Origin: Helichrysum umbraculigerum
Lineage: Eukaryota; Streptophyta; Magnoliopsida; Asterales; Asteraceae
Reading direction: 5' to 3'
Length of the DNA: 64,000 nucleotides
Assembly (NCBI GenBank): GCA_949592205.1
Contig: CATIUR010000001.1
Coordinates: forward strand, 76,278,059 to 76,342,058
Position numbers and translations under genes: made by a program. The notes under the pieces were generated by a model. That model made no database searches. It was not told the DNA's origin and worked only from the letters and a program-made list of their open reading frames with translations. This document shows positions 42,968 to 54,084 of this stretch, piece after piece (the stretch's first letter is position 1; every line of letters begins with the position of its first letter).

Positions 42968-45726
42968 GATTCGTTCAAATCGTATGAGATTACAAAAATA
43001 CAAAATATGAACGTTGGTGACAACTTTTAAAAATAATGTGGATTTATCCAAACAAACATTATTTACTTTATTATATTACGAAAATATATTACACGTTATA
43101 CGTTTTGTTTAAAACGTGACTTTACAGTACAAAAATGCGCGAGACGCGCCCGACATACGAAATACACTTAAGTTATATTTTATAACTTCATAATAAGCAT
43201 TTTGATAAAATACTTCGGCTAAAAATATCGCGATTACACGCGTACGGTTAACACGTTTAGAAACGTTACACAATTCGAATAAACGCACGATTCGCGACCG
43301 ATGACCAAACGAAATCTCGAATATTATTTTAGTAACTTAAAATGTGTTATTTGAGTAAAACTTTTATTTAAAATATCGGGTTTTAAATCGTTAACAAAAC
43401 GTATTATATAAAACGTTATACGATTAATTAAAACGTAAAACGACCGGGTAAACGAGCACCGCACTTAACGAAACTTGGGAAATGATTTAAACACCCACCT
43501 AGTGGGTGGGACCCACGAAATCTGCAGCCAAAAAGGGGGGGATGGGAAGCCATGCCAAAGACTTCCCTCTTTGGTACTTACACACTCAACCCTCCATACC
43601 ACTCCCCTCATTCATTCACTTACACACTCCAAACTCTCACCACACTTCACCCAAACTCTCTCTACTCCCTCCTCCCTCTCCCCTGGTCGTTCTCCAACCC
43701 ACCACCACAAACCACCATCATCTACAACTTGATTCTTGAAGGAAATCAAAAGAAAAGCTCGGTTTTCGCATCCTCTTCGCACCACGACTCTAGATCTTTG
43801 ATATCCTTGTAAGATTCTCGTTTACTTTGCTAGATTTACTTGGTTACTACTTATTAACATGTTTAGTTGCTTACTTAACAAAGAAATGTCCAAATATTTG
43901 GTTAAAACTCGTTTTTAAAACACTTATGTACATACCACTTCCTGGCCAGAAAAACCGTCGCACAAAAAGAACCATAACTTGAGTTGTAAGTTAGATAAAC
44001 GTGTGAGACCACTTGGAAAAGTTTGGTATTTTCGTCTTGAACAAAAAGTTCTTCTTTAGCTACTTCCATAAATACACCCATTTTCGGCTATTTCTTGATC
44101 TTTGGACATAGGTCTGTTCTGGACCGAATCCGACCCCTCGACATATTTATTTTTGTTTAAAATATTAAACGGACATATGAAAATACCATAAAATGCAGAA
44201 ATGAACATTACATATAGTAGAACATGTGTGATTTTTGGTTGGACTTGAATCGGATTACAAATGGGTTAAATCGAGGGTGGAAACCGAGTAAAATTTCTGA
44301 AAACTAAAAATAGGGACTGTTTTGGTAAATTTTGCAAAACCGACACTCCGGGTGAACCCCGACACGAACCGATAATTTTCTTAGGCTCTATAAACTATTT
44401 TAAGACTTCCCTAAAAGTTTCGGGTCAAACCGAGCTCGTTTGACTAGGTTTACAAAGTTTTGGATCCGCAGCCCAACTGGATCCACCACCCATCTGGATC
44501 CGCGGTCAACTTTGGTCAACATTTTCCAACACTTATTAATTCAACTCAAAATGCTTACCAAACGATTAAAATAGTCTATACTATATAAAACCAATTCAGG
44601 GACGATTAATACACATACTTTGATAAGTATACAATACATTGAGACATATTATAACACCTTGAATTATTATTACATCTCCGTCACCAACGGGCCACACTTA
44701 ATTACAAAAGATTACAAACGTACAAACAAATACTTGGACATTAACTAGTTTGGGAACAACTAGCATGGATACCTTACAAGTATTCCATTTACTTACTGAA
44801 CCTTATGCGTATTAGGACGCTAAGGGCTGCTAGTTCGGATACTACTTTGCTTGCTTACTGTATTGTCTGCTAAACTCAGGTGAGTCTTACAGCCCCTACT
44901 TTACTTTTTTTTTTTTTACTCAGGGGTGAGATGCATTACTTGTTTTCATAAAAACTAATAATGGCCGAGTTAACGCATAATTAGCATGACCTGCAATTAT
45001 GGTGGCTCATGGCCGAGTTAACGCATGATTAGCATGACCTGCAATCATGGTGGCTCACGTTTCTTACCTGTTTTATATGAACGTTTTGAATTACATTCAC
45101 TGGTGTGCTATTATTTACTGTATGTTAAGCTTCTATTATGATAGTTCGTGGAAACGCATGATTGGCATGACCTGCAATCATTACGGAGTGAACGATTTGT
45201 ATGACCTGCGATCGTTACTCATTACGGATAGCAAGACCTGCAACCACCTACTTACAAAGGATTAGCATGACCTGCAATCAATACTTAAGTGAACGATTAA
45301 CATGACCTGAAATCGTTACTTACTGGCTGGCTTACGATTTACAATTACTACTTGTGTGTTCAAACTGTTTACTTACTTACAAACCTGTGAGATTCACCAA
45401 CCTTTTTGGTTGACCGTTTTAGTAATGCTTCTCAGGTACACAACATCAGTAGGGATGCCCAGCAGGATAAGCTTACCTAGCTCGAGTCGCATGCATTTAC
45501 AAGCTTGGAGATTTACATACATTACTTTTGTACTTACTGTTATGTATTAGAATCTCTAGGAATTTATACGAAACTCGAGCTTGTATTTTGAACTACTTAT
45601 ATATTAATGTAATAACTTTTCGAACGTCTCATTTAGAGTCGTTCACTGTATCCTTTGTGCTTGTGATTATTGAATAGTAACACCCAAAACTCGTTTCCGC
45701 AAACTGTTAAATTTGGGGGTGTTACA
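42815..45726 (+). repeat. B 3' LTR
   Basis: A near-identical copy of the 5' LTR with a shorter TA run (42932-42957). Unit 5 of the hairpin array has lost one pair (GGAT for GGTT at about 45226). Confidence 0.95.
44976..45317 (+). repeat. Hairpin array II in B 3' LTR
   Basis: Copy of the seven-unit array at 41656-41997; six units are unchanged. Confidence 0.87.
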
Positions 45727-45731
45727 TCCCC

Positions 45732-46266
45732 CGAGATAGCGTTCAATATGCTTGGATTCCTCATTAACCATAGATGGACACAGGTGTGCCAACTGATTAA
45801 ATCGAGAGGTGTAACTGGCAATGTCATTGCCTTGAGTAGTGAGTTGCCAAAATTCAGCCTCGAGTTGTTGGATCTCATCCCTAGGACAATACTCGTCCTT
45901 GAGCATCTTTTTCAGTTCATTCCAAGGAGTTTGGAGAGCAATGTCTACGCCCACAGATTGAGCATAAGTGTTCCACCATGTCAGAGTATCATCCATGAAG
46001 GTGTAGGTGGAGAACTTGACTTTGCAGTCCTCGGAGCAGTTACAGATGCGAAAGACTGACTCCATCTTTTCCAGCCAGCGTAATAAACCAATAGCACCTT
46101 CAGTGCCCTTGAAGTTCGGAGGCTTGCAGCTAATGAAGTCCTTGTATGTACAAGGTTTTACCAGAGTGGTATTTGGTGGCGTTTCAGATCGCTGTTGCCC
46201 AGCAATTAGTGCATCAGCAACCAGTTGATCAACTTCTGCTTGAGTGTGCGTTCGTCGCGGTGGCAT
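45732..46266 (-). pseudogene. gag: A Gag remnant, N-terminal part
   Basis: It starts MPPRRTHTQAEVD at 46266. The Gag core shows FKGTEGAIGLLRWLEKMES, LTWWNTYAQ and DEYCPRDEIQ, closely like E1 Gag. It is cut at 45732 by B; the frame resumes at 39465. Confidence 0.9.
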
Positions 46267-47154
46267 GATTCTTGAAAAGGTAAAGGGAGAACAAATGAGT
46301 TGTTTGTACAAAATCATGATATATCACATGTGTATATATATATGAGGTAATATACAACAGCACAAGTGATAATCATAATTCAATAGATAATAGAGTTGAA
46401 TACAAGTTGCGAGTTTTCAAATGATCACAGAACATGGATTTACAAAAGATGTCAGAATTTAGTGCATCGAGATTCAGAATTCGTCCGGATGAAAATGATG
46501 CTATCAACAGTATGCGCGGGATAAAGTTTAGTTTGTGGACACCTAGCAGTTCTCCTAGTGGAAGGTTTCAATTGTGATCCCGAAGGAATAAAATGGTAGG
46601 AAGAATACGAAATGATATCTTCCTAGTGAGCGTCTGACGGTACAGTAGGATGGGTCGTAAAATATTGTACGCATATAAATAGATTGACGGTATTAGATGA
46701 GAACAAAGTCCCGTTCTTTATATCAAGTGATGTTGTAGTAGCTATACATGTCGTCTTCGGTGGTGTAAGTGTTTGCGAGTATATTATCGTGTGAGGCATG
46801 TTCATATATCTTCAATATATAATAGCCTAGAGAGTAGTACGTAGGTGAGGCCTATGTATGTATATACACCTATATCACATAATAGCCTAGTGTGTGTCTA
46901 GCACAAAACAAGTAAGAGTCTCGGTTCTCTAGTGGTCAGAGTCAACTAGTGTATCCCTATTTCAGCATAACCCCTTTCAGATATCACATCATCTTTATTT
47001 AATTGTACATAGTTAGCAAGGCTATGTTAAGTTAAACTTATATGATGTAATCCCTGAACCAGCTACACCTAATAAGGAATACTGCCTAACGGTCATAGTC
47101 TAGGCCCACTAAATGCAACCTAGTTCACTATAACCTTAGGCTCTGATACCAATT
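46267..47154 (-). other. A 5' untranslated leader with primer binding site
   Basis: Non-coding sequence between the A 5' LTR and the gag ATG. TGGTATCAGAGC on the minus strand is at 47151-47140. The portion next to the LTR (46850-47153) is the part shared with B's interior. Confidence 0.85.
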
Positions 47155-48296
47155 TGTAACACCCCCAAATTTCGAGTTGCGGAAGCGGTCGGGTTGGGGT
47201 GTTACCAAATCAAATATCAACAGCACATAAGCTATAATGAACGACTTTATATGCGTCGTTTACAATAAATTGTTATTATAAAAGTCTTACACTGTTATAA
47301 TAGTTTACAAAAGCTCGAGATTTAATGAAAGAGATTCTATGGCATAACTAATTATACAAAATATAGTAATGCATGACAATCTCCTGATGTTTGCATGAGA
47401 CTCGAGCTAATGGGCATCCTGAGTGAGCAGACCTACTGCTGCTGCGAACCTGAGAATACACGATAAAAGGTCAGCTAAAAGCTGGTGAGCTCACAGGTTT
47501 AACGATAAAGTATAATGTATGAACCGCAAGATTTAAGTATGATGATTTGCAATTAAGCAAATAAGTAAATGATAAATGAAGTATATAACTGCCATGAGCA
47601 CATAGTCTGAGCTTAACTGAGGTGTCAGGATCAAAATCAAGTGCCTGAGCGAGGGTGCCTCTATGCGTGTGCCTAATTAACACACGTATGAACAAATGAT
47701 AATGCGTCCGTTTGACCAGTCAATGCGTGCTGATCCGGACGGGGAGTGTCAATTCCATATGGTACTATACACTAACATTCACGCTACAAAGTATTACCAA
47801 ACTATGCTTGGAGGACTTAAATGATTAGATGAATAAACTCATGCAGAATATAGCGATATTTGAAACTTGCGTTCACATGTAAAACTAAACAAGCATGTAT
47901 TCCCACCCTTGGGTTAAAAATATTAAAATGAGGGGCTATGAGACTTACCTGAGTTTGATGAGTTGCTATCAAGCACTAGTGATGGTGTATGAGGGAAATG
48001 ATGTCGTTTCCAATTAATGAAACCTGCTCGGCGTCTTAGACGCGCAAGGTTTATAATAATGATTAGATGTCCTAATAGATCATCTACGCTAGTTGTTCAT
48101 CCAACTAGTAATGTCCAAATGATTTGGTTTGATTGTTTAGGTTTGAGTTTTGAAAACATGTACGTCCCGTTGGTGAGTTTTCGTAATAATAATTCAAAAG
48201 TATCATTATTATGTATTACATTGTTTTGTATACTTATAAAAGTATATTTGTACGCAAGGGTATGTATAGGTTTACACTAATATTTCTGAAAATAGA

Positions 48297-48349
<53 letters not shown>

Positions 48350-49955
48350 CCGAATTTGTATATAAGTCCGAAAGTATACTTATCCGAAGTTATATATGGT
48401 TCCGAAAGTGAGTGAGTCCGAATGTATGTCTTAGTCCGAAAGTTCGTATCCGAATGTATATATACGTATCCGAAAGTATCCGTGCGTTTATATCCGAAAG
48501 TTTGAGGTCCGAAAGTGTAAAAATTCAAGGTTTTGGGCTAAAAACACTATTCATCCGAACTTAGCAAAAGTCAACACCGAACTTTGACATTCAGAGTCAA
48601 AAATCCGAATTTGACTTGAAAATCCGAAAGTCAACAAAAGTCAAAGTTCGGAGTAAAATTTAGTCCGAATTTGTGATTTTTATTCGAATAAGTAAACGAT
48701 ATCGAATCATTTTGAAATTTTTACACGATGTTCCCATATATTTATATACTTCCTGTAATTTTTTCAAGAAATTTGGAGGTCGTTTGATAGTTTTTAAAAA
48801 TTCGCAAAAGATCAAGGTTCAGTTTAGTCCGAATTTAAACCTTTGCTCACAAATCTAATTTTATGGAAACATTCGTGTATTTTTGGAACGATCCGAAGAA
48901 GAAGTTTTTGTAGATAGCAAAATTTCCAAGATTTTCCAAGTGGTCTCACACGTTTTTGAGGTCTAAAACTCGAGTTATGGCTCCAAGAAGACTGATCAGT
49001 TTTCTGTCAACCGAGACAGCTTTGACACGTTGTCGGAGAAAATTATTTTCGTGTACCAAACGGAGTCGTAATGTTACGAAACAATTTTTGTTAGAAATCT
49101 TACTTCTTGTACTTCATTTTAGGCTTAAGAAACGTCCATTTTCATGTTGTAATGATTTTTCTAAAAATCGTGGAAGTAGGGACAAAAATCTTGACAGATT
49201 TACTGTTTAAGTGTATTTGTTCCAAAAATGTTTTTAAGCTTATGATTTGGACATTATCTTGCTAAATGAACTTACTAACATGTATATAAGTGTTAAGAAA
49301 GTAAATATAGTTAGAGTTTTATGGTTCTTACTTAGAAAGATGATGATCGAGAGGAGAAAACGAGAGATGGTGCACGGTTTTGCTTTCCTCTTCTTCTCCT
49401 TGCGTTTTCCTTCTTTTTCCTTCAAGTATTGGTGCTATACGATGGTGGTTGAGTGGTGGTTGTATGGTGGTGGTGTACCGATTGTAGAGAGAGATGAGAG
49501 GTTTTAGTGAGAGAAAGGGATGGGAAAGAATGAAGAAAGATTAGATGATGGTGGTGGTTTAAAGTCAAGAAACAAGATCCATGTTTCATGGATCTTGTTT
49601 GGCTGATTTTTCCAAGTCAAAAAGGAGGCAAGGTTGTTACAATCTTGTCTCCATACTTTGATATTATACCCGTGTTCATTTCCCCGATCGTTTAAACGTA
49701 TATTTAGACGTTATGTAATATACGTACATGTTTGATATAAAAATACATCTTCGATGGCTTAACTTGAAGTATTACTTAATAATACTTGGTAACATTTATA
49801 AAATGTTTTGGACAAAGTGTCGGTGACTATGTGTGTGATTGTTTGATGATTATTTAATATCATGATGACTAAATGACGTTTAAACTAAACGTATTGCTTT
49901 TCGATATAACTTTCAATATTTATAGTGGAAGTATTTTATCAAAATACTTTACTTG
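47155..49955 (-). repeat. A 5' LTR, visible part
   Basis: It matches 33390-37943 of the 3' LTR without the MULE-like insertion. It is interrupted after ACTTG (49951-49955) by LTR C. The rest of the LTR lies beyond the window. Confidence 0.92.
49572..49598. repeat. Perfect 12-bp-arm hairpin in A leader
   Basis: ACAAGATCCATG and CATGGATCTTGT flank a TTT loop. The 3' LTR copy (37563-37589) has one mismatch. It lies near the start of the presumed leader on the sense strand. Confidence 0.85.
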
Positions 49956-51370
49956 TGTAACACCCCCAAATTTACTGTTTAGCGGAAGCATACTTTGGGT
50001 GTTACTAATCAAATATCAAAGCACACAAGATATAGCAAACGACTCTATATGCGTCGTTTTAACAAAATATATTAATTATAAGAAATGTTTACAACATTTG
50101 AAGCTGTACATAGCTCGCGTTCGATTAAATGAGAGATTTCAGTACATAAGTACTTGTACAAAATATACTAATGCAACAAAATCTCTAATATCTGCATGCT
50201 GACTCAAGCTATAGTAATCATGAGGCAGTCCAACCTACTGCTGAGTACCTGTGAAATATGCTAAAATGGGTCAGCTAAAGCTGGTGAGCTCACAGGTTTG
50301 AAATCGGATAATATCGTATGAACCGCAAGATTTAAGTAATGATTTGCATCCAGCAAATAAATAATAGTGTATACAGCCATGAGCACATAGTCTGAGCTTA
50401 ACTCGAGGGTCGGGTCCCATATAGAGAATTCCGAGCGAGGTGCCTCCACGAGTGCCTAATCCACACTCGTCTGAACAATTATTAGTACGTCCGTTTACCC
50501 AGTTAGTGCATGCTAACCCGGACGAGGAGGGTTAATCCTATATGGTACCATATACTAATAATCACGCTACAATGTATTACCAAACTATGCTGACGGAGGA
50601 CTTTGAAATGATTAGGGGAAAACAACTCATGTAGTATATTGTAAAGTTTGTACTTGCGTTCACATGTTAAAATAAGCATTGAATCACACCCCTGAGTGAA
50701 AAGCGATAAAAAGAGGGGCTATGAGACTCACCTGAGTCTTGAGCGTTTGGTCAATAAACGTACGGTGCTTAATCAAGCAGTGAGATGTCCGCAGACAGAT
50801 AACCTGAGGGTGTCCACGACACGCGATGGTTATTAATATGAGTAGGTAGTTACAAAGACTACCTTTGTAGTTGTTCGTTCAACTATAATGTCCAAATGAC
50901 TACGATTTGGTTGTTTGGTTTAAGTTTTGAAAACGTGTACGGCCCGTTGCTGATTAGTTGTAATAATAATCTTCAACATTATTATTTTGATTTCGAATAG
51001 TTATACTTAAAAAGTATTTATGACTTTAGGTGGCGGGGTCCAAGGGGCTGGCCCCTGGTTGGGGTCGAGATGCCAAGTCTGGAATTTAATTTGGGTGAAA
51101 TCAAGTGATAATTTTTGGGTCTCAACACTTAGTAAAAATTGGTTTGAAACCTTCTGTTTTATGCGTCACTTATAGCGACACTTAGGGCTTAGGCGACACT
51201 CAGGAAGTGTCGCATGAAATGACGGATTCTGATTAATGGCGTCACTTGTGCAAGTGACGCACGCATATAGTGCGACACTTAAGGGAGTGTCAGTTGTAAG
51301 TGTCGGTACAAGTGTCATGAGTCACTAAGGTTAGTGACGGGTGAAATCTGTTCTCGATTGTAGGCGTCAC
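49956..51370 (-). repeat. LTR C, left part
   Basis: It starts TGTAACACCCCC and is related to the A and E1 LTRs. It contains single hairpins at 50449-50524 and the first part of a hairpin array (51163-51370). It is split by D and resumes at 63327. On the minus strand the leader and GTAAG site come first, so C is minus-oriented. Confidence 0.85.
51163..51370. repeat. Hairpin array in LTR C, part 1
   Basis: It mixes two arm types, GCGACACTT/AAGTGTCGC and GCGTCACTT/AAGTGACGC, in paired and half units. D inserted inside one GCGTCAC unit, and the array continues after D (63322-63546). Confidence 0.85.
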
Positions 51371-51866
51371 TGATGTGACGCAAAAAGTCATGTTTTCAAA
51401 GCCATTATTCCACACTTTTGGGCACATCTTTAGTGAAAACATTCCAAAACAATCATTATTTACTAAAAATCACTAAAGTGCTCAAAATATAGGCGTTGCT
51501 ACAAAAGTCAGTAAAAACATCCGAATAACGAGCAAAACGGAGCAAATAAGCAGCAACAAATTCTCGCACCCTCATTTATCCTATGATAAACATAATCTAA
51601 CCTTATGATATGATGTAATAGGTAAAATCGAGACGAGAAAATCAAGAATCATGCAAATCAGACAAAGGACGGAAAAGACTGGACGGTTACAAACTCCTAC
51701 AAAGTGATTTCGGCTATGCTAAAGTTATACACATCCAATTTCAGTGAGATTGGCACCATTAGAAGAGTAACGGAATTACGAAGACACAGGCGAAAGAATC
51801 AGGTCAAACGGACGCATAACGAAGGAGATACAGACGATTTAAGCAACGAACGAAATCAGACGGAAG

Positions 51867-51960
51867 CCGTATACGACCTTGCACACAGTATACGGCCCTT
51901 CATAGACCGTATACGGCCCTCTACACACCGTATACGGCCCTATGAAGTCCGTATACGGCC
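51867..51960. repeat. CCGTATACGG palindrome array in D 5' LTR
   Basis: Five 10-bp palindromes or near-palindromes occur about every 20 bp, some 90-180 bp upstream of the TATA box, so in the promoter region. The right-LTR copy (61206-61299) is unusually diverged. Confidence 0.88.
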
Positions 51961-52047
51961 CCCTGCACCCCATATGCTGCCCGTTTGTGCTTCGTTTGCT
52001 TGTACGTGCGTACTTCACGAGTTGTACGGCTGATTTCAAGCTTTGCC

Positions 52048-52055
52048 TATAAATA
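52048..52055 (+). promoter_or_regulatory. D TATA box
   Basis: TATAAATA within GCCTATAAATAGGAGG is followed some 35-40 bases later by a CA-rich, then CT-rich leader. The right-LTR copy is at 61387-61394. Confidence 0.85.
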
Positions 52056-53988
52056 GGAGGCCACCCCTCCAACCTTCAACACACTTCAACATTCCATTCA
52101 TTTCTCCATTTTCCACTTTCTCTCTCACAAACTCTCTCTCTCTCTAAACTCTCTTTCTTTCTTTCTCTCTCTAGAAATTAGGGTTTGATCCAGTTAGTTC
52201 TCAGTTAATATTTAACTGAAACTAACGGAGGGACTACTTTTGTAATAGCGTAGGGAATAGTCCAGGGGCTTTTATTGTAATATTGTCAAGGATATTGCGG
52301 AAGTTCTGCTTGTACTCTCTCTCTAAACGCTTATTCAATCTACGCTTTATTAACGGTTACTTCTTTCCTTATCTGTTATAATGGTAATTGCTATTGTTAT
52401 TATGCTAGATTTAGGATATGTTATTATGCGTAGTGAGTAGTTTCCTTGTGTGTTTGTTATGATGTAGTTAGTTTATATATGTGTGGGGTGATGCTGCTTT
52501 AAACATATAATTGGATAACATTATGAAATAACGGAGGTAACGTTATACGGCTTTCATTTGTATATCGCCGGAATCATCACTTATGTGTGTAGTACGGAAC
52601 GTGGAAGCTATGAAAGTCGTGGGCACAATCCGTTGTGGAAATAATGTTTCCAGTTATATTATGTAAATGAAAACCGGTGATCTATTAATCTTGTATTTAT
52701 GAATTTCTAAACCAAATCGCCTTTCCTCCAATTAAACGTGGTTAGAACCTTTATGACAAGGAGTCGCGAACCTTGATCAAACGGTCACTACCTATCTATG
52801 TTTTCTGAAACTGTAAACATGGTCTGAATTGCGTAGCTGTGGAAATACTGTTTAAAACCTTTCGTATAGTACACCGTGAATCAATCAGGGATTTATTGGG
52901 AAATAGTGAGGGCTGGTTTATATCATAGATGGTTGGGCTTTAATACAAACGTAGTTTAAACTAGTCTAGAGTGACCATAAAGTATGTGACCCCGGAAAGA
53001 CCACGCTAAACGGCACTGTACTTCGTGTAACGTTGGAAATACCTTTGGTGAAGTACAAATACGTGGAGCTAAGGAAATGTCGGTGGTTGAAGACTGTGTC
53101 ACATCCTGGTTTAACTTCAAAGCTGTGGAAATGTTTGATCGCACTGTACACCGTTAGTACGCCTAAAGATCTGGAACACTGTGGAAATGCTTAATTGTAC
53201 TATACACCGTTAGTACATCTCGGGTCTGGAAAACTGTGGAAATGCATAATCGCATGGTACACCGTGATGAAAGCTCGAGACTAAAATATAACCATTATTA
53301 TAAAGTTAATAGTCACCAAACCAAGTCTTAATCTTAAATGCCTTGTTTGACTTCGTTGTCCCCGTAGTGTTAAGAAAGGTCGAAACCTTAGTGGGTATGT
53401 TACTCTATCTCATGCACCCAGGAACTAACATTCCAAGAAGGGTCGTTACTCCGTCACCGGATAACGTTGAAGAGTTGAGCATCCTCCTCCGATCAGACTC
53501 AATTTGGCCTAGTACTCAGTGACATATTGATTGGTTTCCCCAATCAGTAGGGTACTAGTGTTAACACTACGAACAATTAAGCTCAGATAAGACACAAACC
53601 TTTAAAAGACGTTTTCATATCAAAACCCTAGCATCATCTCCGCATAAGCTAACGAAGTCATAACAAACACATCTCTTCCATACTGATTTCATCCCTATTT
53701 CTATTTTTCATTTATTTACTTTTTATTTAATTGCTTTAAATTACGGACCTAAGTAACAAAAACCCACTCAAACTCTGTTTTAAAAATCCCATCACTAAAA
53801 TAAACAACTTGTCTTGATACTCCCGTTTCACAATACGATTAGCTTGAAGAACGACCCTAGGTCATACTGCTGCTATACAGCCCTAGTAAAACTTAGGTCC
53901 CCAGCTCTACAAATTTAAGACACTCCACTGCCGTGTCCTCCTTCTATTGCGTTGACGACCGTGTCGGATTGGGGACGCGTCAAGTTTT

Positions 53989-54006
53989 TGGCTCCGCTGC
54001 TGGGGA
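53989..54006 (+). other. D primer binding site
   Basis: TGGCTCCGCTGCTGGGGA lies shortly after the 5' LTR. It resembles the TGGCGCCGTTGCCGGGGA type of Athila-like elements, and I do not assign the tRNA. Confidence 0.8.
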
Positions 54007-54084
54007 GTTAATCATAAGACTCTGAAGCATCCAGACGAGTTTTCTATTTAGTGATACTTCTTTCCCATTCTTATTTTCTTTTCC

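Larger units (their letters stand above)
39466..45726 (+). mobile_element. Element B: non-autonomous, long LTRs, 408-bp interior
   Basis: B is 6261 bp, with LTRs of 2941 and 2912 bp, a primer site, a polypurine tract and the target duplication TCCCC (39461-39465 and 45727-45731). Its interior (42407-42814) has no coding frame. About 11 substitutions were counted between the LTRs, plus a shorter TA run in the right one, so it is young. It sits in A's gag in the opposite orientation. Confidence 0.95.
51371..53982 (+). repeat. D 5' LTR
   Basis: It runs from TGATGTGACGC to GGGGACGCGTCA. It has a palindrome array (51867-51960), a TATA box (52048), a CT-rich leader (52090-52170) and four diverged copies of a CTGTGGAAAT...TACACCGT unit between 52840 and 53270. 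Confidence 0.93.
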
